A stretch of 64,000 nucleotides of DNA from NCBI RefSeq assembly GCF_963082655.1, contig NC_081553.1, forward strand, positions 44,340,260 through 44,404,259, written 5' to 3'. Below the pieces are notes generated by a model. It did not search any database, was not told where the DNA came from, and was given only the letters and a program-made list of their open reading frames with translations. Shown here in pieces: positions 56,675 to 64,000 of this stretch (within the stretch, counting starts at the first letter, position 1; each line of letters opens with the position of its first letter). Origin of the DNA: Stomoxys calcitrans (taxonomy: Eukaryota > Arthropoda > Insecta > Diptera > Muscidae). The translations under genes were made by a program, and so were the position numbers.

Positions 56675-57902
56675 AGCCCTCTAAAAGCTGAAGATGTCAA
56701 GATCCCAGATCGGTTTATATCTGTATCAGAATATGTACCGATTTTGACTATACTTAGCGAAGATGTTGAAAGTGACAGCAAAACACCACGTGCAAAATTT
56801 CTGTCATATCGGATGAGAATTGCGCCCTCTAGAGGCTCAAGAAGTCAAGATCCCAGATCGGTTTTATGGCAGCTATATCAGATTATGTACCGATTTGCGC
56901 CATACTTAGCACAGTTATTGGAAGTCATAACAAAACACCTCATGCAAAATTTCAGCCAAATCGGATAAGAATTACGCCGTCTAAAAGCTAAGGACGTCAA
57001 GATCCCAGATCGGTATATATGGCAGCTATATCAGGCTATGTACCGATTTACGCCATACTTAGCACAGTTATTGGAAGTCGTAACAAAACTCCTCATGCAA
57101 AATTTCAGCCAAATCGGATGAGAATTACGCCGTCTAAAAGCTGAAGACGTCAAGATCCCAGATCGATTTATATGACATATATATCAGAATATGAACCTAT
57201 CTTGACTGTACTTAGCGAAGTTGTTGAAAGTGACAGCAAACCAAAATTTCAGGCAAATTGGATGAGAATTGCACCATCTAGAGGTTCAAAAAGTCAAGAT
57301 CCCAAATCGGTTTATAGGGCAGCTTTATTAGATTATGTGCCGATTTTGACAATGCTTATCGAAGTTGTTGAAAGTGACAGCGAATCACATTGTGCCAAAT
57401 TTCGGTCAAATCGGATGAGAACTGCGCCCTCTAAAGGCTCAAGAAATCAAGATCCAAGATCGGTTTCTAGGGCAGCTATATCAGATTATGTACCGATTTT
57501 GGCAATACTTAGCGCAGTTATTGAAAGTTATACCAAAACACCACTTGCAAATTTTCAGTCAAATCGACCAAGGAATGCGCCCTCTAGTGACTCAAGAAGT
57601 CCAGACCCAAGATCGATTTATATGGCAGCTATATCAAAACATGGACCGATTTGGCCTATTTACAATCCAAACCGACCTACACTAATAAAAAGTATTTGTG
57701 CAAAATTTCCAGCGGCTAGCTCTACTCCTTCAAAAGTTAGCGTGCTTTCGACAGACAGACGGACGGACGGACATGGCTAGATCGACTTAAAATTACATGA
57801 CGATCAAGAATATATATACTTTAAGGGGTCCCAGACACATATTTCGAGGTGTGACAAACTGAATGACGAAATTAGTATACCCCTATCCTATGGTGGAGGA
57901 TA
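56675..57902 (-). mobile_element. DINE-A, minus strand, 3' end missing
   Basis: Starts mid-monomer (GCCCTCTAAAAGCTGAAGAT) directly after the TAAAA units. About seven monomers follow, of the sub-variant with TTAGCGAAGTTGTTGAAAG. A short GACAGACGGACGGACGGACA lies near 57754, GATCAAGAATATATATACTT near 57803 and the 5' palindrome CCCCTATCCTATGGTGGAGG near 57879. Confidence 0.88.
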
Positions 57903-58391
57903 AACACGACAGAGTAGGTAATCAGTTCCCTATGAATGTGAGTATGCATTTCATACCCGCGCACCCTGAGCAGACCCTTAATCCTTGCAGTCTGATTGAA
58001 ATTGAGTTCTTACAGCAGAAGCAGCATCGTCGCCTCTCTAAAACGGACATTGTTCAGAGTAATTACAGGAACAAGTCTCCAGGAGTTACTCTTGGCACCA
58101 GTCGTCCCATCAGCAGTCTGTGGAAACCTTGGTATGGCTCCTATATTATTAGGTTGTGTCGCTCTGGTCTTCTCAGATGATTTTTTTCGCAGGTGACCTC
58201 CCTATAGATGTCGTTAATGGTGGTGCTGTAGTTGACATGTCGCCAGAAGATGATACCTTTGGCGGCGGGTCATCTCTTTCTCCATTGGCTTCTACGGCTA
58301 AAGCAAGTTCAACTTCATCATTAATCGCCATACCTGGGTCTTTGCTAACCCAGGCAGGATTATCGTTATTTTTACCGCAAGAGAGATTTTT
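57903..58391. other. Unrecognised sequence with possible coding fragments
   Basis: A more balanced base composition than the flanks. Frames include a hydrophobic stretch (LLAPVVPSAVCGNLGMAPIL at about 58085-58145) and MSPEDDTFGGGSSLSPLAST (about 58238-58300). The phrase TTTTTTCGCAGGTGACC near 58181 looks like a 3' splice site. Nothing is long enough to assign. It could be upstream parts of the LOA-like element at 58392 or a scrap of host gene. Confidence 0.35.
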
Positions 58392-60360
58392 TAAGGATCT
58401 CTGGAGATTGCCTGTCGCGGCATCAGCACGCACATGGTAAAGGCAAATTCACTGCAACAGCCCATCGGGACCTAGTCAGCTACATAGAGGATTCTCTTGC
58501 TGTCAAGGAATATACAATGGTACCAATTCTTAACATTGAAGGTGCTTTCAATAATGTGAAACCGACATCAATCATGAAGGATTTGGAGTTTCTAGGCATC
58601 AAATCTACCCCCGGCACGGGATAGCTGTGGGCACCACACAGGCTGGAACATTGAGGTCCAATCTGTGTGGTATTCATTGCTGGCACGAGAGGCTTAGTGG
58701 GGAGCTACCGGACGCGTCCATATGCAGCGGATAGTGGAATGCTCCATACGGAGTAGTTGCAACGACAGTCACGGACAATCCGTGGTCTTAGCGAGGGGAC
58801 GAGCGGCACTGGCTCTTTCACAAATGCTGAGTACCTGTGATGCTCGATATGACAAGACGTGTTATTGGCGCCTTTTAATAACTAATGGACACATTGATCC
58901 CGCGGCGATCGGTCCTATGGACCAGAACGAGCTTGCTCAGCTACTGGACCTTGAAGAGAATCGCCACCTCCACATGAAATTGTGGCTACAACAACAACAT
59001 CAACTCTACCGTAAGAAAGTTTATTAATGTAATGCTAACTTTAAGATGTATTATGGCAGGTTAGGGACCTCAAGGAGGTGTGCTGTCTCCTCTACTTTGA
59101 AATTAACAGTATATTCTTGTCTCTGGAAGAAAAAGGTGTAGAATTGGTCGCGTATGCTAATGATGTGGTAATTGCGGTGAGAGGAACGTTTCCCAGCACT
59201 CTAAGAGATATACTTCAGGAAGCTCTACGTACAACAGCGAAGTGGGCTACCGAAAGTGGTCTAGGTGTAAATCCGTGCAAGAAGTAGATCTTTTCAGCAG
59301 GAGATACAAGTTTCCTACAGTGACACTTGTCTCCTTGGGAAGAGAGAATGTTCCATTTACAGAAAGCGCAATATACCTGGGTGCTTTGCTGGACAGGAAA
59401 TTTAACTTAAAATCCAACATTTTGGAAAATGCAAGAAAGGCAACTCTTGCCCTATACAACTGCAAGAGAGACATTGGGAAAAGTTGGGGGCTTAAACCAT
59501 GCGTCATGCATTGGGTATAAACTGCAGTTGTCAGACCTATAATGCTATGTGGTGTTGTAGTCTGGTGGACGGCGCTTCAAAAGTCCACCTACTGTTCAAT
59601 ACTCAACCGGATCCAAAGAATGGCTTGTTTGTACATCAAACATGGAAAACGTATTTCTGAATACAAAAACCACCGTCGACTGTCGCAGATCTCTCCACGA
59701 GATGGCTGAGCAGTTCAAAATTCACTTGTTCTGGGTGCCGGGCCACAGAGATATCCCAGGGAATTGTAAAGCGGACGAGCTTGCGAGACTATGAACTACC
59801 TTACACATTCCAGGGAAACTGGAATCTGTGTGTATGCCTCTAGCGGCATGTAAGCGAAGTTTTCAGGACCAGGCCTGAAGGACAACGAATGATAGATGGC
59901 CGCAAAGAGGAGGCAGTGAGCATTCCAAAATTATGTGGCCTAATCTAGACTTAAAGAGGTCTAGCGCTTTGCTGTAACTGGCTAGAACAGACGTTTCAGT
60001 CATTGTGTCCGTCATGACAGGTGAAAAAAGCTAAAAGCTGTCCTATCGGAAAAAAAGCTAATAGTCTGAAGTTTGCCAGAAACTACTTTTGCAGAAGCTG
60101 TGAGGACATCGAAGAAGAAGAGACTACAGAACACCTTCTGTGTGTGTACCGCACTAGCAGTGAAAAGGAGTTCCACTTTATGTTCTCATTTCTATCAGGA
60201 AGTGAACATTCGCAAGTTTTTGGGCTTTTTGAAGCGATCTGGATGGTTCAACTGTAGGAACTAGAAGGCATCTTTCTTCTTCTGTCCCTGTGGTATCACA
60301 ATGGACGAAAACGTCAAAGTGAGTCTGATGGCAGACTTTTACTTAAACCTGACCTAACCC
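58392..60360 (+). pseudogene. LOA-like non-LTR retrotransposon relic, RT to RNase H and C-terminus
   Basis: Second copy of the family at 4621-6174. The RT fingers region (CTGTCGCGGCATCAGCACGC, matching 5518) is followed by an insertion (58610-58997). Then come GGVLSPLL near 59075, VAYANDVVIAVRGTFPSTLR near 59148 (YADD changed to YAND), WATESGLGVNPCK, and after a frameshift near 59285 YLGALLDRKFNLKSNILENA and KRDIGKSWGLKPCVMHW. An RNase H piece reads EQFKIHLFWVPGHRDIPGN followed by KADELA (about 59710-59790), and a C-terminal zinc-binding-like part reads NYFCRSCEDIEEEETTEHLL (about 60075-60140). There are many frameshifts and stops. RNase H supports the LOA/I side of the non-LTR tree. Confidence 0.9.
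58610..58997 (+). mobile_element. ACAAC-tailed retroelement-like insertion, copy 2
   Basis: A 388-bp insertion in the LOA-like relic, bounded by CATCAAATCTACC (58597-58609) and CATCAACTCTACC (58998-59010), a 13-bp duplication with one mismatch. It ends TGTGGCTACAACAACAA. It shares CTCCATACGGAGTA, TTATTGGCGCCTTTTAATAA and CGCCACCTCCACATG with 7823-8130. The target duplication and simple tail indicate LINE-type retrotransposition. Confidence 0.9.
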
Positions 60361-60399
60361 TACATAGTTAATATCGGAGGCTACATTTGATTCAGCAAT

Positions 60400-61620
60400 T
60401 TCATTCAGGGTATCTCACGGTAAAAAAGGAGACCTTCATCTCTCAGGCTTAAAACCGCAGCCAGGGGTAGGTGCCTTCTTCCCGTAAGGCAATTAACATC
60501 CTCCTCAAATACGAGTGAGGAAGCAACCATCTCATTACCAAGCTCTTGCGCTCTCTTAATGAAACTCAGGGCCAAACCCATCATGTGGACGTCAATCCTA
60601 CTAAAGCCAGCACTGTCGTAATCCATCCTGCATGACACGTGCCTAATGGATCCGTGGTCCATAACCCAGGGTCGAATACCCAAGCATGCCCCAAGGAACC
60701 CACGCTCCCACATCCTAAGCTTCTCCATCTGGGCTGATAGGATATGACAGGTCGGATCACCTGGCGATATCTGAGTGCCCGAACCATAGGGGAGAGACCT
60801 CTTCTCATAGCCAAAAGCCCATGATAAGCAAAATACAACCTCTTGGCCTTGGACAGAACGTAGTCAACATGCTTCACAAAACCGAACTTACCATCGAAGA
60901 TGACGCAAAGATATTTGATAGATTCAGAGAGAGAGAGAGCTATCACTTCCCCATCAATACATAGAAAGGGATAATATCTCATAAAATTAGGGTAAACTGC
61001 GAGTGCACGACCCCTAAACACCACAGCCCAGCATTTGGACACATTCAAAACAAGCCTCAAGTGAAATAAGAGAACAGCTCGTCCAGGTACGAATTCAATC
61101 GAGCTGTCACGGTACTCCCCCTAGGGCCACCATTAGGTCGTCGGCATAAGCAAGCATAAGTCCCCCAGGTAGCGGAACTGGAATGTAGTTATTGAACATA
61201 CTATATAATATCGGGCCAAGAAGAGACCCCTGGGGGACTCCCGACAAAACAGTTCGCCGCGTAGGCAACTCCTCCCCAACCCTCGCCATAAAGAAACGCA
61301 CCTCTGGGAAGCTAGAGATGCCTACAGACCAGTCTACCAAAGTCAAATGAGCTAAGTTTAAAAAGAACACCATTGAGCCCGACTGCCACAGTCCCATGTA
61401 TCTTATCAAACCCACCTATAACATGGGCCGAGAACACAGCCAGAGCATGGCTGGTGGAGTGCCACTCATTTTATTCAGCCCTTTGACCACCGTTCAAATG
61501 CCGAAAAAATTGATGATTTCTCTCCGAACTCCAATTTACCGCCTACTATGCGGTTCTCAAAATTACTGGAAAAACAATCAAGTTTGATTGGTTTTCCAGT
61601 GCTACCGTCTCTTGCTTGCC
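60400..61620 (-). pseudogene. Non-LTR reverse transcriptase relic, minus strand
   Basis: Minus-strand reading order: HSTSHALAVFSAHVIGGFDK (about 61490-61405), SSFPEVRFFMARVGEELPTR, SGVPQGSLLGPILYSMFNNY (about 61245-61185), GLMLAYADDLMVALGG with intact YADD (about 61165-61120), RLVLNVSKCWAVVFRGRALA, IKYLCVIFDGKFGFVKHVDY, KAKRLYFAYHGLLAMRRGLS and EKLRMWERGFLGACLGIRPW. There are frameshifts near 61410, 61100 and 60740. The two relics are arranged tail to tail with the plus-strand LOA-like copy. The clade is not assigned. Confidence 0.85.
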
Positions 61621-62980
61621 AAAAATCGAGGCACCTCAGCACAAACGCTTGAATTTTGCTAGCACTATTGATTCCTATTACTTCTCAAAGTAGCAGCTAA
61701 ACGTTTCACTTTTGGAGTTCACTCGAATTAAAATTTGTCGCCCAGCTTGAGATTAAAATTTGTTATCCGCTCTAGATGTTCTAGATCTCTGGTCAGGCAC
61801 TCAACACAAACTTCTCTTTCGCTCAATCCGTATAAAAAACTTCTAGCTGTACTTCTTCTTTCGTACTTCTCTTTCGATGTGTTGCGAACTTTTTATACCC
61901 AACATTGTTGGTGGGTATAAAACTACCAACAAAGGTGGGCATAAAAAGTTTGCAACACATCAAAACATCCATTTTTGCAAAATATCTGCCCCAAATGGTG
62001 AAAATCTTCAAAAAACTGTAACATTGTCCCTTAAGTCTTGCATAGGAATTATTAGCTTGTACACAACCGCAATTATCATGCTACTCCTCGTATGTCTTAA
62101 CAGATATGGGTTTTTTTATCATCATCACCATAAACCGCCAAACGTTCATTTGGGCTCGCTTCTAATCGTATGTGAAGTATGATGCCACAAAATACGCTCT
62201 ATTACCGCCTTACTGTAGCTCAACTTTGGTGGCAGCTACTGAAGTAGCCAAACGTAAGCCAAAACCCACAAAGAAAGAAGTCGAAAGAAAATCCCAAATG
62301 AAATTTTCATTCACTTCAGTTTCTGCTTCAGCGTGGCAGCAACATAGCCATGTCATATTATTATCATCAATGGAAAATTGTGTATAGAGTGGTGATATGA
62401 TGATGCATTCCCATGGATTAAGATTTAATTTCAACTATGCAGGAGGGATGTAACATTTGTTAATATTTCATGTTTGCCGAAATGCCGCCACAGGTGAATT
62501 GCCCCTTCGCTGCAAATGGAGGAATTTCGGTGAAGCAGGCGAAACTGTTTGAAATGATGAATCAGCGGAAAAAAGACGCCAACGGACTTTCTTCCTTTCA
62601 TTTAAACCTTAAGTCTGGGAATACCATTGTAGAATCAGAGTCAATAAAAGTGTGATGGCTTTCGGATGGAGCTTGACGCCAATAAATGTTATAAGAATCT
62701 TATAAATAACACTGTTAACGTCAGTTTATCAATTTAGCACTTATGTGAAAGTTCCTTTTTACTTGATTCGTAAGAAGTTTCATTAGAGAGCTTATGTGGA
62801 AGCAATGGACTTTCTTGTTAGAAGTTTTATGACATTGGAGGATTTGAAATTCATGTTGCCATAGTGTACCATGATAAATACTGAATTGAAGACGTAAGTT
62901 GTTGCCGATTTTACAAAAAGAAGAGATTTTCTGAGAGCGAAACGTGCGTATAAACATATTGGTACAACATGGGTCTTAAG
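61621..62980. other. Unique AT-rich DNA, no gene recognised
   Basis: Apart from the small hairpin at 61872-61966 no repeat is seen. ORFs of 60-100 codons (for example 62172-62387 and 62470-62655 plus) have no recognisable domain. The 62470 ORF lies after ATTTGTTAATATTTC and has balanced composition (contains VNCPFAANGGISVKQAKLFE), so a host exon is possible but unsupported. Confidence 0.4.
61872..61966. repeat. Nested hairpin with DINE-type 5' palindrome
   Basis: Outer arms TTTCGATGTGTTGCGAACTT... (61872-61900) and its complement ...AAGTTTGCAACACATCAAAA (61936-61966). Inner palindrome TATACCCAACATTG then TTGGTGGGTATA (61896-61919). The inner part has the form of a DINE 5' end and the outer words match the B-family block TTTGCAACACATCGAAATATCC, so this looks like two DINE 5' ends joined head to head. 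Confidence 0.75.
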
Positions 62981-63190
62981 CGAACGGTATTTAAGAGAAG
63001 AGTGCGAATCTGATGTAATATTAAGTATCAAGTGTGCCCATTCTTAAATTCACCCTGCACTCTCATAAACTTTCTTATAAGCCTCATATTGAACCGAGTA
63101 TTCTATATGCCTGTTTGGGTGAGTTTTGGTGTTGGTTACTCGATAAAACGGCTCACCCAAGGGGACCCTTTTTCATCAGTTGAGGTGGTA
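62981..63190. repeat. Family C fragments in opposite orientations
   Basis: 62984-63030 (CGGTATTTAAGAGAAGAGTG, CGAATCTGATGTAATATTAA) reads like family C on the minus strand. 63075-63160 (AAGCCTCATATTGAACCGAG, CTGTTTGGGTGAGTTTTGGT) reads like plus-strand C, close to 690-760. Both are very short. Confidence 0.5.
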
Positions 63191-64000
63191 TTAAAACCAT
63201 AAAATAAAAAAAAAAAAAATAAAAAAAATTAAATCTGAAAACTTCAAACCCTTTTGGGGTTTGTAACGTGGTTTTGTCGAAGGCTGAGGTAGGTTTCGTC
63301 GTCTCCAGGTTCATCTTAAGAACCCACAATCTTTAAGTAATAACACAAGTTAATTACAATCGAGAGTTGACAAAAAGGTTACTGTATTGGTTTAACGAGA
63401 ATGTGACGAAGGTTGAGTAGGTTATCGCCTTCGGCCCTCGCTTCGAGCGTTCGGATGCAGAAGCGTTTATTGGATGATGGTTGAGTGCGGTTGCCGACGT
63501 CTATTTCTAGTTGATCGGGAACTTTCCGGCGGGAGTTGGTGGAAGGCGTCAGGTGTCAGTGCGGGCAATAACCTGTGTTTCGGATAGACAGCGGGCTTCT
63601 TGTTGTCGAAGTCTCCTTGCACCCAGAAAACAGAGTTGTTGCTTTAACCATTTTTTTTTTTTGCCAACCGTAACTTTGCTGTTATGACAACCAACGTTGG
63701 TGTTGAAGTTATTGTCTAGTTTATGTTATTCTACCAAAAATAGAAAATGCTTTAAGCGTGCGTCGTCGTTCGGATGCGCTGCACTTATTCGTTCTTTTCT
63801 GCTTGCTGCTGCTTTTCTTCGGGTTTTTTTTCTCTCGACTTATTAAGCATTAAAATTAATTCTATTAGTTTTGTTGGTGATCGAGAGGAGATTTGAACTC
63901 ATGGTGTCATGTTTGGTAGTCTTTCACGCATCCTCTATCGCCTATCGACATAATTTTTTTAATGATGATACAGGGCAATAAGCATTACTTAACAGTAATG
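63191..64000. other. Unique DNA with A-run; tRNA-like motif near the right edge
   Basis: A-rich tract at about 63198-63232. The following sequence has higher G+C than its surroundings up to about 63620 and no credible ORF. On the minus strand, about 63955-63868 reads GTCGATAGGCGATAGAGGAT...GAGTTCAAATCTCC, loosely like A- and B-boxes of a tRNA or SINE head. The stems do not pair well enough for me to call a tRNA. Confidence 0.35.

Noticed and set aside
58722..59027. 101-codon ORF
   Set aside because: Lies in the ACAAC-tailed insertion and runs into its simple tail; the other copy at 7823-8130 does not keep the frame.
63235..63930. Possible LTR or tRNA gene near the right edge
   Set aside because: No terminal TG...CA pair, no second copy in the window, and the tRNA-like arms do not pair convincingly.

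Overview
The window is eukaryotic, AT-rich and dominated by repeats. It looks like intergenic or heterochromatin-like DNA of a higher fly. The best clue is a block shared by many repeats here (GTATATATATTCTTGATC, then a GATCTAGCCATGTCCGTC-type block and a GTCC/GTCT microsatellite). This is the signature of DINE-1/INE-1 (Helentron-related, non-autonomous) elements of Diptera. Together with tRNA-derived SINEs, Tc1/mariner debris and several decayed non-LTR retrotransposons it suggests a calyptrate, probably muscid, fly; Stomoxys or a relative is my guess, not something the sequence proves. I found no convincing host protein-coding gene, no intact transposase or reverse transcriptase, and no stand-alone tRNA or rRNA gene. 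Coordinates of repeat edges are read by eye and may be off by a few bases.

Main repeat families (my labels). DINE-A has a 5' end like TTTATACCCTCCACC and a 3' end with the hairpin GTTCGGCCCGGCCGAAC followed by ...TTTTACTTGTTT. DINE-A' is a diverged A. DINE-B has a 5' end like TTTATACCCACCACC. DINE-D and DINE-E are two further subfamilies. All are built round tandem copies of a roughly 153-bp monomer, which explains the variation in copy length (about 1.0 to 2.2 kb). Family C is a different long repeat with degenerate 110-145-bp internal periodicity.

Layout. 1-1.6 kb: family C. 1.6-3.1 kb: a MITE and unique DNA. 3.15-7.3 kb: inverted SINE pair, DINE-A, a LOA-like retrotransposon relic, DINE-A. 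7.3-8.8 kb: C, an ACAAC-tailed repeat and a DINE palindrome. 8.8-12.3 kb: unique DNA, a split mariner relic round DINE-A', and two more MITEs. 12.3-25.6 kb: a block of nested DINEs (B in A, A in B, A in D) broken by unique DNA at 15.9-17.2 and 22.0-22.9 kb. 25.6-27 kb: SINE and a decayed reverse transcriptase with an inverted fragment. 27.7-32.6 kb: C with B inside, SINE, a mariner-derived foldback element, DINE-A'. 33.3-37.2 kb: DINE-A and DINE-B. 37.2-44.1 kb: a three-level nest of non-LTR elements with SINEs and a DINE-A. 44.9-49.3 kb: DINE-E, DINE fragments and a 1.2-kb CTCTA satellite. 50.2-57.9 kb: three DINE-B copies, two of them in a TAAAA array, and a DINE-A. 58.4-61.6 kb: a second LOA-like relic carrying an insertion, then a minus-strand reverse transcriptase relic. 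61.6-64 kb: mostly unique AT-rich DNA.

There is no gene network to describe. The value of the window is as a record of layered insertions, several datable relative to each other, and of 153-bp monomers that relate several DINE subfamilies.
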